Shown one piece after another: positions 54,530 through 63,760 of a stretch of DNA of 64,000 nt. The notes beneath the pieces were generated by a model. The model worked only from the letters and a program-made list of their open reading frames with translations, ran no database searches and was not told the DNA's origin. Both the position numbers and the translations under genes were made by a program. Position 1 is the stretch's first letter, and the number at the start of each line of letters is the position of its first letter. This DNA is from Puniceibacterium sediminis (GTDB lineage: Bacteria; Pseudomonadota; Alphaproteobacteria; Rhodobacterales; Rhodobacteraceae), in NCBI RefSeq assembly GCF_900188035.1, contig NZ_FZNN01000003.1, positions 186,001 through 250,000 on the forward strand, in the 5' to 3' direction.

Positions 54530-55445
54530 GGTTGAGGAAGACTTCCTCCAAGTCGGCCTGTTCGGTGCGCACGTCGCGGATGCGGATGCCTGCGTCGCGG
54601 ACCAGTTGCAGGACCTCTTCGGCCTGGGTTCTGGCGGCCTGGTAGGTGAAGGCAAGGCTTCCGTCGGGGCGTGACACGACGTCGATCCCCGGCGCGGTCG
54701 GTAGTATCGTGGGCGGGGTTTCCGGCGTGATGATCATGGTGCGCGTGTCGATCTGCCCCAGCAGGTTGTGAGTGGTGTCGCGCGCGATCACCGCACCTTG
54801 CGAGATGATGGCGATTTCATCGCACATCTCTTCTGCTTCTTCGAGGTAGTGGGTGGTGAGGATGATCGTCATGCCACGTTCGCGGTTCAGGCGGCGCACA
54901 TTCTGCCAGAGCATCTGGCGCAGTTCGATGTCCACTCCGGCAGTCGGTTCATCGAGCACGAGGATATGCGGGTGATGCACCAGCGCCTTGCCCAGCAGCA
55001 GACGCCGCCGCATCCCGCCTGAGAGCGTGCGGGCATAGGCTTCCGCCTTATCCGTGAGCCCGATCATTTCGAGAATCTCTTCGGTCCGGCGCTGGGATTT
55101 CGGCACGCCATAGAGGCCGGCCTGCACATCCAAGGCGCCACGCGGGGTAAAAAACGGATCAAGGTTAAGCTCTTGCGGCATAACGCCGATGGCGGCGCGG
55201 GACTGGCGCGGGTTCACATCCTGATCAAATCCCCAGATCGTCACCTTGCCGGCAGTCTTCTTTACCAGACCGGCCAGAATGTTGATCAGGGTGGATTTTC
55301 CGGCACCGTTCGGCCCCAGCAGGCCAAAGACGGAACCCGCCGGCACGGTCAGGTCGATTCCGTTCAGGGCTTCCTTGGCCGGCTGTTTGCCGCCGCCCCC
55401 ATAGGTTTTGCGCAGGCCGGTAATCTTGATCGCGTCCGTGGTCAT
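54507..55445 (-). CDS. ABC-2-type transporter ATP-binding protein, no permease nearby
   Basis: A 312-residue ATPase of the NodI/CcmA-like drug and polysaccharide export group. Walker A GPNGAGKS is at 44-51, signature LSGGMRRR at 141-148 and Walker B LVLDEPTAGVD at 161-171. The last 70 residues form the C-terminal extension common in this group (TMIITPETPP, then a helix to the end). An ABC-2 permease normally follows at once, but here the next gene downstream is convergent, so the partner must be elsewhere. The substrate is unknown. Confidence 0.88.
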   Translation of the reverse strand: MTTDAIKITGLRKTYGGGGKQPAKEALNGIDLTVPAGSVFGLLGPNGAGKSTLINILAGLVKKTAGKVTIWGFDQDVNPRQSRAAIGVMPQELNLDPFFTPRGALDVQAGLYGVPKSQRRTEEILEMIGLTDKAEAYARTLSGGMRRRLLLGKALVHHPHILVLDEPTAGVDIELRQMLWQNVRRLNRERGMTIILTTHYLEEAEEMCDEIAIISQGAVIARDTTHNLLGQIDTRTMIITPETPPTILPTAPGIDVVSRPDGSLAFTYQAARTQAEEVLQLVRDAGIRIRDVRTEQADLEEVFLNLTRSSAA

Positions 55446-55520
55446 GCTGTGGCTTGCTCCCGTTCGGTCCTTCGCTCATAACGCAGGTAGTGCAAAGGCA
55501 GCCAAAAGGGAATGTGCCCG

Positions 55521-55700
55521 ATGACGACTCAAGCGCCGGAAACCAAGGTCGTGGACAAATACCGTATCGCCTGTGATGGCGGTGAAGGCGCGCTGGGACA
55601 TCCGCGCGTCTGGCTGCAGATCCCCGAAGAGACCGGTTTTGTCGAGTGCGGCTATTGCGATGCCAAGTACGTCCATCGCGATTTCGTCGGCAAGGTCTGA
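55521..55700 (+). CDS. Zinc-finger protein (CHCC, NDUFS6-like)
   Basis: A 59-residue protein with the CHCC zinc site C18, H27, C43, C46 in [18 protein letters not shown] and [11 protein letters not shown]. It is related to the NDUFS6/13-kDa accessory subunit of complex I, and members are widespread in Alphaproteobacteria and mitochondria. I chose ATG 55521, giving the usual MTTQAPE start; an ATG at 55512 is also in frame but sits on the ribosome site. Confidence 0.88.
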   Translation: MTTQAPETKVVDKYRIACDGGEGALGHPRVWLQIPEETGFVECGYCDAKYVHRDFVGKV

Positions 55701-55870
55701 GGCTTATCGGCCCGTGACAGCCCACCCCTAAGGGTTGTGACCACGGCAGGATGTCGGCCAAAGTCCCAAGTGGGCGCGCCTTTTCGCGTATTTCGAAAGA
55801 GAACAAGATGGGGTGGCGGAGCTTTTCGCTCCGTGGCACCCTGTGGTCGAATTGATAACGGAGGCGCGTC

Positions 55871-58693
55871 ATGGCGTTCGGAAAAGGCCATCACCTGCAC
55901 CTGATAGATGGGTCTGCCTTCATCTTTCGCGCCTATCACGCGCTGCCGCCACTGACCCGGAAATCCGATGGCCTGCCCATCGGCGCGGTTGCGGGCTTTT
56001 GCAACATGCTCCAGCGCTATGTCGAGGGGAACAACGGTTCGGACGTGACACATGTCGCGGTGATCTTTGACAAGGGCAGCCACACGTTCCGCAACGACAT
56101 GTACGACCTCTACAAGGCCAATCGCGAGGCGATGCCCGAGGATCTGCGCCCGCAGATGCCGCTGACCCGGCGCGCGACCGAAGCGTTCAACATCGCCTGC
56201 AAGGAACTTGAGGGATACGAGGCCGATGACATTATCGCCACCCTGTCGTGCCAGGCGCGTGCTGCGGGCGGGCAGGTGACGATCATCAGTTCGGACAAGG
56301 ATCTGATGCAGCTGGTCGGCGGCGGTGTCGAAATGCTGGATGCGATGAAGAATCGCCGCATCGACCGCGACGGCGTGTTCGAGAAGTTCGGCGTCTTTCC
56401 CGACCGCGTTGTCGATGTGCAGGCGCTGGCCGGGGATTCGGTCGACAACGTCCCCGGTGCGCCCGGCATCGGGATCAAGACGGCGGCGCTGCTGATCAAC
56501 GAATTCGGCTCGCTCGAAGAACTGCTGGATCGCGCCGAAGAGATCAAGCAGCCCAAGCGGCGACAGACCCTGATCGAGAATCGCGATCAGATCGAATTGT
56601 CGAAAAAGCTGGTGCAGCTTGATTGCGATACACCGCTGGACTTTGGTCTGGATGATCTTGAGGTGAAAGACCCCGATCCCGAGGTACTGCTGGGTTTCCT
56701 TGCCGAGATGGAATTTCGCACGCTGACCAAACGGATTTCGGATGCCTTGCACGTTGAGGCGCCCGCCATCCCCGAACCCGAAGTGCAACAAGGCGACGCC
56801 AATGCGCCCGACGCACCGAAGATTGATCCTGAAAAATACGAATGCGTCAGCGACCTGGCGGCGCTCGATGCCTGGATCGCCAGAGCCTATGCCCGTGGCT
56901 GGATCGCGGTCGATACCGAGACGACAGGCCTGAACGAGATGATCGCCGATCTGGTCGGCGTCTCGCTGTGCGTCGAGGCCGGGGAGGCCTGTTATATCCC
57001 GCTGACCCATCGTGGCGGCGCGGCGCAGAAAGAAGGGACAGAGGATCTGTTCAGCGAAAAGGCCGACGACAGTCTGGCCCCGGGGCAGATTCCGCTGGAG
57101 GCCGCACTGGCGGCGCTGAAGCCGATGCTTGAGGATCCCAGTATCCTCAAGATCGGGCAGAACATGAAATACGATGCCAAGATACTGGCGCGCTACGGTA
57201 TCAATCTCGCGCCCATCGATGACACGATGCTGATGTCCTATGCGATGCATGCGGGTGAACATACACACGGCATGGACACGCTGTCCGAGCGTTACCTTTC
57301 GCATACCCCGATCCCGATCAAGGAGCTGATTGGCTCGGGCAAAAGCCAGATCACGTTTGATCGGGTTCCGATCGAAACCGCCGTCAGATATGCCGCCGAG
57401 GATGCGGATGTCACCCTGCGCCTTTGGCAGCTGTTCAAGCCGCAGTTGCACGGCGCGAAAGTGACCCGCGTCTACGAGACGATGGAACGGCCGCTGGTGC
57501 CGGTTCTGGCAAAGATGGAGATGGCGGGCATCAAGGTCGACCGCCAGACGCTAAGCCGCATGTCGAGCGCCTTTGCCCAGAAGATGGCAGGGCTCGAGGC
57601 CGAGATCCACGAGTTGGCCGGGGAAAAGTTCAACGTCGGCAGCCCGGCCCAATTGGGCGAGATCCTGTTCGAAAAGATGTCGCTGGAAGGCGGTAAACGG
57701 GGCAAGAACGGGAAGTACTCGACCGGCGCGGATGTGCTCGAAGATCTGGCGACGGAACATGACTTGCCCCGGCGCGTGCTGGACTGGCGGCAGCTGAGCA
57801 AGCTGAAATCGACCTATACCGATGCCCTGCAGGAACATATCAACAAGGACACGGGGCGGGTGCACACCTCGTATTCCATCGCGGGGGCGAACACCGGGCG
57901 TCTGGCCTCGACCGATCCGAACCTGCAAAACATTCCGGTGCGTTCCGAAGAAGGCCGCCGCATCCGCGAGGCTTTCGTCGCGGAAGAGGGCAAGGTTCTG
58001 GTTTCGCTCGACTACAGCCAGATAGAACTGCGTATTCTGGCGCATGTCGCCGGGATCGAGGCGCTGAAACAGGCGTTCCGTGACGGGCAGGACATTCACG
58101 CGATGACCGCGTCCGAGATGTTCAACGTGCCGATGGACGAGATGACCCCGGATGTCCGGCGTCAGGCCAAGGCGATCAACTTTGGCGTAATCTACGGCAT
58201 CTCCGGCTTTGGTCTGGCCCGGAACCTGCGGATTCCCCGAGCCGAGGCGCAGGGTTTCATCGACCGCTATTTCGAACGCTTTCCGGGCATCAAGACCTAC
58301 ATGGATGACACTATCGCGTTTGCAAAGGAACACGACCGGGTGGAAACGCTGTTCGGCCGGGTGATCCACACACCTGAAATCAACGCCAAGGGACCGCGCT
58401 CTGGCTTTGCCAAGCGTGCGGCGATCAACGCGCCGATTCAGGGCACGGCGGCGGATATCATCCGACGCGCCATGATCCGGATGCCGGCGGCAATTGCCGG
58501 GCTGGAAGGCCGCGCCGTAATGCTGTTGCAGGTCCACGACGAACTGCTGTTCGAGGTCGATGAGGGCTCGGTGGATCAGCTGATCGCCATCGCCAAGGAG
58601 GTGATGGAAGGTGCTGCTGCTCCGGTGGTGCATCTGGACGTGCCGCTGATCGTGGACGCCGGACAGGGGCGCAGCTGGGCCGAGGCGCACTGA
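55871..58693 (+). CDS. polA: DNA polymerase I
   Basis: A 940-residue repair and Okazaki-fragment-processing polymerase. Domains in order: the 5' nuclease (about 1-290; DGSAFIFRAYHALPPL, EADDIIATLS), the 3'-5' proofreading exonuclease (about 340-530) with intact D348 and E350 in DTETTGL, and the polymerase (about 560-940) with motif A DYSQIELRI at 714, motif B RRQAKAINFGVIYG near 760 and motif C HDEL at 889. All three activities appear intact. Full family length. Confidence 0.97.
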   Translation: MAFGKGHHLHLIDGSAFIFRAYHALPPLTRKSDGLPIGAVAGFCNMLQRYVEGNNGSDVTHVAVIFDKGSHTFRNDMYDLYKANREAMPEDLRPQMPLTRRATEAFNIACKELEGYEADDIIATLSCQARAAGGQVTIISSDKDLMQLVGGGVEMLDAMKNRRIDRDGVFEKFGVFPDRVVDVQALAGDSVDNVPGAPGIGIKTAALLINEFGSLEELLDRAEEIKQPKRRQTLIENRDQIELSKKLVQLDCDTPLDFGLDDLEVKDPDPEVLLGFLAEMEFRTLTKRISDALHVEAPAIPEPEVQQGDANAPDAPKIDPEKYECVSDLAALDAWIARAYARGWIAVDTETTGLNEMIADLVGVSLCVEAGEACYIPLTHRGGAAQKEGTEDLFSEKADDSLAPGQIPLEAALAALKPMLEDPSILKIGQNMKYDAKILARYGINLAPIDDTMLMSYAMHAGEHTHGMDTLSERYLSHTPIPIKELIGSGKSQITFDRVPIETAVRYAAEDADVTLRLWQLFKPQLHGAKVTRVYETMERPLVPVLAKMEMAGIKVDRQTLSRMSSAFAQKMAGLEAEIHELAGEKFNVGSPAQLGEILFEKMSLEGGKRGKNGKYSTGADVLEDLATEHDLPRRVLDWRQLSKLKSTYTDALQEHINKDTGRVHTSYSIAGANTGRLASTDPNLQNIPVRSEEGRRIREAFVAEEGKVLVSLDYSQIELRILAHVAGIEALKQAFRDGQDIHAMTASEMFNVPMDEMTPDVRRQAKAINFGVIYGISGFGLARNLRIPRAEAQGFIDRYFERFPGIKTYMDDTIAFAKEHDRVETLFGRVIHTPEINAKGPRSGFAKRAAINAPIQGTAADIIRRAMIRMPAAIAGLEGRAVMLLQVHDELLFEVDEGSVDQLIAIAKEVMEGAAAPVVHLDVPLIVDAGQGRSWAEAH

Positions 58694-58767
58694 TACTGGC
58701 GCCGGGCACGGCGTTTGATACCGTGCTTGCGTATTTGGAAAGAGAAGACGCCAGGTTCCAGTGCCTG

Positions 58768-60000
58768 TCAGCTCGGACGTGCGCCAGGTGCCTGCGCCAG
58801 ACCAAGGCCATAATCCGTCGGCCCGAACTCGGGCGCAAAGCGTGCCTTTGTTGCGCTGGCGCGCAGCTTCGCCTTGATCCCGTCGGCTGTGACGTATTGG
58901 CCAGTGGTGGCAAGGAATTCGGCCCAGAGCGCGGCAATTCCGGCGGCATGGGCGCAGGCCATTGATGTGCCGTTGAGCGCCCTCAATCCCCCGCCCGAGG
59001 CAGCCGAGATGATGCCGACACCGGGGGCCGCAAGTGTCGGCGCGATGTTGGAAAACGGTGCCACAGTCAGGCCAGTATCGCCATGCGCCACCGCGCCCAC
59101 CGATATCACCCGACGGGCAGCGGCCGGGGCCGAGGCGCTGACCTCAAACTCTGGCGATACGGTGCGGCGGCTGTCATTTCCTGCGGCTGCCAGCAGCAGA
59201 CAGCCCCCTTCGGTCGCGGTCTGAGCGCTGAGCATATCGCTGAGCATCGCGAACATCCGAAGGTTCATCCGGTAGCTTTCCAATGCCACCGAAGTCGCGA
59301 GCAGCACAGGGAAGCCGTGCTGTTGAACCAGCGTGTCGGCAAAGCCCGCAAAGTCGAGTTTCAGCGACATGGCGATCACCCGGGCCCGGTGCGCGCCTGC
59401 CCAGCACAGGGCGTTGAACAACATGTCGGTCGATCCGCGCCCGTCGTCGGTCAGCACCTTGGCAATCAGCGCATCGGTGATGCCGGGGGAAATGCCGATC
59501 CGTACGCCATCGACGCTTCGTCCGAAAATTGTCGCGGCGACATGAGTGCCGTGACCGTTTGCATCGTGGTTGCCCGAACCGGCAAAGTCGTGCCGCGTGA
59601 GGGTCACGCCGATGAATGCCGCGTGGTCCGCGTCGACGCCGGTGTCGAGAACGGCCACGCGCACGCCGGCGCCGGACAGCGGGCAACTGTCGGCGCCGGT
59701 TGCGGCGGCGCCCCAGCCGGGCAGTGCGTCATCGGGACGGGCTTCGTCCAGGGGTTCGGGTTCGATCAGGCGGGTGGGCATGGCGCGGGCGATGGCGCAG
59801 ACTTCGGGGTCGCGGGCCGCGTCGCGCAGGTCCTTGGCCGAAAGCTCAACAGTCTCGACCTCTGGCGCGAAGGGGATGTCATCGACCTCCGCCTGGCTGC
59901 TTCGAAGTACCGGACCGGACCTGGACGCCCCCCTGCGCAAAACCGGTGACGGGGGCAAAAGCCCGGCATTTCGGTCCCGCAAGAGAATGTATTTCGCCAT
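58768..60000 (-). CDS. S8-family serine peptidase (subtilase)
   Basis: A 410-residue subtilisin-like protease. The triad is D119 in AVLDTGVDADH, H153 in NGHGTHVA and S346 in LNGTSMACAHAAG, with oxyanion N275 in AAAGNDS. About 100 residues precede the catalytic domain, and the chosen start MAKYILLRDR shows no signal peptide, so export by the Sec route is doubtful. GGAGCC precedes ATG 60000. It converges on polA. The target and cellular location are unknown; a propeptide or effector-type role is possible. Confidence 0.88.
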   Translation of the reverse strand: MAKYILLRDRNAGLLPPSPVLRRGASRSGPVLRSSQAEVDDIPFAPEVETVELSAKDLRDAARDPEVCAIARAMPTRLIEPEPLDEARPDDALPGWGAAATGADSCPLSGAGVRVAVLDTGVDADHAAFIGVTLTRHDFAGSGNHDANGHGTHVAATIFGRSVDGVRIGISPGITDALIAKVLTDDGRGSTDMLFNALCWAGAHRARVIAMSLKLDFAGFADTLVQQHGFPVLLATSVALESYRMNLRMFAMLSDMLSAQTATEGGCLLLAAAGNDSRRTVSPEFEVSASAPAAARRVISVGAVAHGDTGLTVAPFSNIAPTLAAPGVGIISAASGGGLRALNGTSMACAHAAGIAALWAEFLATTGQYVTADGIKAKLRASATKARFAPEFGPTDYGLGLAQAPGARPS

Positions 60001-60222
60001 CGAAGGCTCCGTTCCATTGGGTAGCGCAATTGCGCAGGACCGGAGCCTGAAAACACCCCGCATCCCCATTTTCAGGGTACACGGGGGGGGAAAGGGTACA
60101 AAGAAGCATAGTGTGAATACCCCGTGAATTCGGCTGCTTGGCCAGCCGACGAGGGAATGTTTTCTGTGGCTACGTCACTACCGCCTGGGGTGGCTGTGGC
60201 CTGATCTCACGCCACAGTTGGG

Positions 60223-61218
60223 TCAGGCCACCGGCAGACCGGCCCCCCGGAACAGGTCAGGCAGTGACGCTTCGGGGCGGGGCCCCATATGGCTGATCAC
60301 TTCTGCGGCGGCGACGCAGCCCATGCGCCCGGCCGTTTCCATGTCCTGCCCGGTGGCCAGACCATAGAGGAAACCGGCAGCGAACTGGTCGCCCGCACCC
60401 GTTGCATCGACCGGGACCACCTTGGTCACCGGCACATCGGTACGCACACCGTCGCGCATGATGCTGACCCCGTCGCCCGACCGCGTGCAGACCACCAGCG
60501 GGCAGATCGCAGCCACGGCGGCAAGGTCGGATTCAAGATCGTCGTTCTGGTAAAGGGCGCGGATTTCAGCCTCGTTTCCGATGACGTAATCCAGTTCATT
60601 CTCGATCAGTTTCAGGAAATCGGCGCGGTGCCGTTCAACACAGAACGGGTCGGAAATGGCGATGCCGGCCTTGCCCCCGGCAGCGCGGCAGGCACGTGCG
60701 GTGGCGATAAAGGCCTTTTTGCCCTTGTCCTTGTCAAACAGGTATCCTTCGAGAAAGACGATTTCGGCCTGCGCGGCCACATCTTCGGATACGTCATCAG
60801 GGCCAAGTTCGGCAGAGATCCCGAGGTAGGTGTTCATCGACCGCTCACCATCGGGCGAGACAAAGATCATGCTGCGCGATGTCGGCAGTTCGCCGCCCGC
60901 CACAGGCGCGTTGGCAAAGGTGGTGCCGATCTTCTCCATCTCAGCCGCGTAGAACTGCCCCAGCGCGTCATCGTGCACCCGGCCGATGAAACCGGTGCGC
61001 AGGCCCAGATTTCCCAGCCCGGCCAGAGTGTTGGCGACCGATCCGCCAGGTGCCTGAACGCGGCCTTCCATGGCACCATACAGCACCTCGGCGCGGTCGC
61101 GTTCGACCAGCTGCATGATGCCCTTGGTGATGCCCATATGTTCGAGAAAGCTGTCATCGGAGCGGGTCAGCACATCGACGATGGCGTTGCCGATGCCGAC
61201 AACCTGATAGGTTTTCAT
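60223..61218 (-). CDS. PfkB-family kinase, adenosine-kinase type
   Basis: A 331-residue sugar/nucleoside kinase of the ribokinase superfamily. The first signature GGSVANTLAGLGNLG lies near residue 60, and the catalytic-base motif DATGAGDQFAAGF near 278. Length and N-terminal VVGIGNAIVDVL fit adenosine kinases of Alphaproteobacteria, which phosphorylate adenosine to AMP; another sugar substrate cannot be excluded. Its start overlaps the nth stop in ATGA, so the two are translationally coupled. Confidence 0.85.
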   Translation of the reverse strand: MKTYQVVGIGNAIVDVLTRSDDSFLEHMGITKGIMQLVERDRAEVLYGAMEGRVQAPGGSVANTLAGLGNLGLRTGFIGRVHDDALGQFYAAEMEKIGTTFANAPVAGGELPTSRSMIFVSPDGERSMNTYLGISAELGPDDVSEDVAAQAEIVFLEGYLFDKDKGKKAFIATARACRAAGGKAGIAISDPFCVERHRADFLKLIENELDYVIGNEAEIRALYQNDDLESDLAAVAAICPLVVCTRSGDGVSIMRDGVRTDVPVTKVVPVDATGAGDQFAAGFLYGLATGQDMETAGRMGCVAAAEVISHMGPRPEASLPDLFRGAGLPVA

Positions 61219-61859
61219 AATGTCTTTTCCTCGAATGGGCAGAGATCGCGGATCAGGCAGGCCCCGCATTTCGGTTTGCGTGCGACACAGATATACCGTC
61301 CGTGCAGGATCATCCAGTGATGCGCATGTTGTTGGTAATCAACTGGTATATTGTCCTCGATCGCGCGTTCGACGGCGATCACATCCTTGCCCGGACAGAT
61401 GCCGGTACGGTTGCCGATGCGAAAGATATGGGTGTCCACCGCCTGCGCGGGATAGTGCCACCACATGTTCAGCACGACATTCGCGGTCTTGCGCCCCACC
61501 CCCGGCAGGGATTGCAGCGCGGCACGGGAATTCGGGACTTCGCCGCCATATTCCTCGACCAGAATCTGGCTCAGCCTGAGCACATTCTTGGCCTTGTTAC
61601 GATAAAGGCCGATGGTGCGGATATGTTCGGTTATGCCATCCAGCCCTAGGGCCACCATCTTTTCCGGCGTGTCGGCGATCTGGAACAGCTTGGCCGTCGC
61701 CTTGTTCACCCCGGCATCCGTCGCCTGCGCAGACAGGGCAACCGCCACCACAAGGGTAAAGGCGTTGACGTGGTTCAGCTCGCCCTTGGGTTCGGGTTCG
61801 GACGCGTGAAAGCGGTCAAAGATCTCGCGGATCGTGTGATAGTCGAGCTGTTTTACCAT
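61215..61859 (-). CDS. nth: Endonuclease III (DNA glycosylase/AP lyase)
   Basis: A 214-residue base-excision repair enzyme that removes oxidised pyrimidines. The helix-hairpin-helix LPGVGRKTA contains the catalytic K124, and D142 lies in VDTHIFR. The [4Fe-4S] cluster cysteines are C191, C198, C201 and C207 (C-6x-C-2x-C-5x-C). GAGGCG precedes the chosen ATG; the longer frame to 62033 overlaps the divergent methyltransferase gene. It is the first gene of nth-kinase. Confidence 0.95.
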   Translation of the reverse strand: MVKQLDYHTIREIFDRFHASEPEPKGELNHVNAFTLVVAVALSAQATDAGVNKATAKLFQIADTPEKMVALGLDGITEHIRTIGLYRNKAKNVLRLSQILVEEYGGEVPNSRAALQSLPGVGRKTANVVLNMWWHYPAQAVDTHIFRIGNRTGICPGKDVIAVERAIEDNIPVDYQQHAHHWMILHGRYICVARKPKCGACLIRDLCPFEEKTL

Positions 61860-62010
61860 GCCCGCCTCTATGCCCGCCCCGGTCAGGATGCGCAATATTC
61901 GGGTCGCATGCCGGGCGTCGGTCGCACTACATGGGGGATAAAATGAAACGGTTGCATCTGTCCCGCCCCGCGGTATCCGCGACCCCCTTTCGGAGAAACG
62001 GAGCCCGCGC

Positions 62011-62850
62011 ATGACCATCACCGAGATCGACACCGGATACCACTACAACGTCATGCGCCGCGCGATTAAGGCGATTGACGAAGGTGGCCCCGGGCAAACG
62101 CTGGAACAGATGGCCGCGCGCATGGACATGAGCCCGGCGCATTTCCAACGGCTGTTTTCCCGCTGGGCCGGGGTGTCGCCAAAGCGGTTCCAGCAGTACC
62201 TGACGCTGGGCCATGCCAAGGCCTTGCTGGCCGAACGCTTCACCATGATTGAAACCGCCGATTCCGTGGGTCTGTCCGGCACCGGGCGGCTGCATGACCT
62301 TTTCATCCGCTGGGAGGCGATGAGCCCCGGCGAATACGCCCGTCAGGGTGCGGGGCTGACAATCCGCTATGGTTGGTTCGAAACTCCCTTTGGCGAAGCC
62401 TTGGCCATGGGCACGGACAAGGGGCTGTGCGGTTTGGGCTTCCTGTCCGAAACAGGGCGCGAGGCGGCAATGGCGGACCTTACGGCGCGCTGGCCCACGG
62501 CTGACTATGTCGAAGATGCAGAGGCGATTCGCCCCTGGGTCGATGCCGCCTTTGCCCAGAAGGGCGACACGGCACTGCACCTCATGGGGGCGCCGTTTCA
62601 GATCAAGGTTTGGGAGGCGCTGCTGACCATCCCTTCGGGTCAGGTCACCACCTATTCAGAGATCGCGCAGGCGGTCGGCCACCCCCGCGCGATGCGTGCC
62701 GTGGGCACTGCGGTAGGGCGCAATCCCGTCAGTTTCCTCATTCCCTGTCACAGGGCCTTGCGCAAATCCGGCGGGCTGGGGGGCTATCACTGGGGCCTGC
62801 CGGTGAAACGCGCCATGCTGGCATGGGAAGCAGCCCGGGCCGAGGCCTAA
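62011..62850 (+). CDS. AraC-type helix-turn-helix / O6-methylguanine-DNA methyltransferase
   Basis: A 279-residue Ada-like protein. Residues about 25-110 form an AraC helix-turn-helix (LEQMAARMDMSPAHFQRLFS), and 115-279 form the methyltransferase with acceptor C246 in FLIPCHRAL. The N-terminal zinc domain of E. coli Ada, which senses methylphosphotriesters, is missing, so how it senses damage is unclear. It repairs O6-methylguanine in suicide fashion. It faces nth, another DNA-repair gene, across a 150-base promoter region. Confidence 0.9.
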   Translation: MTITEIDTGYHYNVMRRAIKAIDEGGPGQTLEQMAARMDMSPAHFQRLFSRWAGVSPKRFQQYLTLGHAKALLAERFTMIETADSVGLSGTGRLHDLFIRWEAMSPGEYARQGAGLTIRYGWFETPFGEALAMGTDKGLCGLGFLSETGREAAMADLTARWPTADYVEDAEAIRPWVDAAFAQKGDTALHLMGAPFQIKVWEALLTIPSGQVTTYSEIAQAVGHPRAMRAVGTAVGRNPVSFLIPCHRALRKSGGLGGYHWGLPVKRAMLAWEAARAEA

Positions 62851-62977
62851 GGTCATCTGAACGTGATCAAGATGCGCGGAATGATGCCGATTTACTGGTG
62901 ACTCAATGTGGGCCACAGCGCATTCTGCGCTATATATCACGCGACCCGAGAACCGGGAGCAAACCACGAGGCCTATT

Positions 62978-63664
62978 ATGATCCGAGCAAAATTTTCCCT
63001 TATGACCGCAACCGCCGCGCTGATGGCGCTGACGGCCTGTACCAGCCCCGGTGTGTACAATAACGGTGCGTACAACGACGGTGTCGACCCCAACGCCAAG
63101 GCCAAAACCGGCGCGGCCATCGGCGCCGGTGTCGGCGCACTGGCAGGCATGATTGCCGGCAACGACCCCAAAGAGCGTCGCAATAACGCCATCGCCGGCG
63201 CAATCGTCGGTGCAGCGGGCGGTGCCATCGTCGGCAACCAGCTGGACAAGCAAGAGGCCGACCTTCGTGCGCAGATGGGCAACAACAATGTCACCATCCA
63301 GAACACCGGTGACCGCCTGATCGTGACCCTGCCGCAGGACATCCTGTTCGCCACCGACAGCGCCAGCGTTCGCCCCGACCTGCAGCGCGACCTGCGCACC
63401 GTGGCGCAGAACCTGAACGCCTATCCCAACACCACCGTTCAGGTTATCGGCCATACCGACAACACCGGCGAAGCGGCCTATAACGCCAGCCTGTCCCAGC
63501 GCCGGGCACAGTCCGTTGCCGGCATCCTCGTTGCCGAAGGTGTGTCCTCGTCGCGCCTGCGCAGCATCGGCCGCGGCGAAGATGCCCCGATCGCGAGCAA
63601 CCTGACGCCCGAAGGCCGCCAGCAGAACCGCCGGGTCGAGATCGTTATTCTGCCCAACGCCTGA
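62978..63664 (+). CDS. OmpA-family outer-membrane lipoprotein
   Basis: A 228-residue lipoprotein. The lipobox LTAC places the acylated cysteine at 21. A glycine-zipper segment (GAAIGAGVGALAGMIAG and AIAGAIVGAAGGAIVG, about 46-82) may insert in the membrane. The C-terminal OmpA domain (about 105-228) has DILFATDSASVRP, GHTDNTGEAAYNASLSQRRAQSV and the peptidoglycan-binding NRRVEIVI. It tethers outer membrane to wall, like Pal or YiaD; the glycine zipper favours YiaD. Confidence 0.92.
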   Translation: MIRAKFSLMTATAALMALTACTSPGVYNNGAYNDGVDPNAKAKTGAAIGAGVGALAGMIAGNDPKERRNNAIAGAIVGAAGGAIVGNQLDKQEADLRAQMGNNNVTIQNTGDRLIVTLPQDILFATDSASVRPDLQRDLRTVAQNLNAYPNTTVQVIGHTDNTGEAAYNASLSQRRAQSVAGILVAEGVSSSRLRSIGRGEDAPIASNLTPEGRQQNRRVEIVILPNA

Positions 63665-63691
63665 TCGCGTACTTCAGAAATGGACATTATG

Positions 63692-63717
63692 CAGCGCCGC
63701 GGTTTTCCGCGGCGCTG
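63692..63717 (+). terminator. Hairpin terminator after the OmpA-type lipoprotein
   Basis: CAGCGCCGCGG pairs perfectly with CCGCGGCGCTG around TTTT. The T run after it is short (TTGCGTT). Confidence 0.75.
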
Positions 63718-63760
63718 TTGCGTTGTACGTATTGGCGCAACGAAATGAATGGAGTCACCA

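Noticed and set aside
55652-57451. 599-residue open frame on the minus strand
   Set aside because: It is opposite polA and shows no recognisable motif or start signal.
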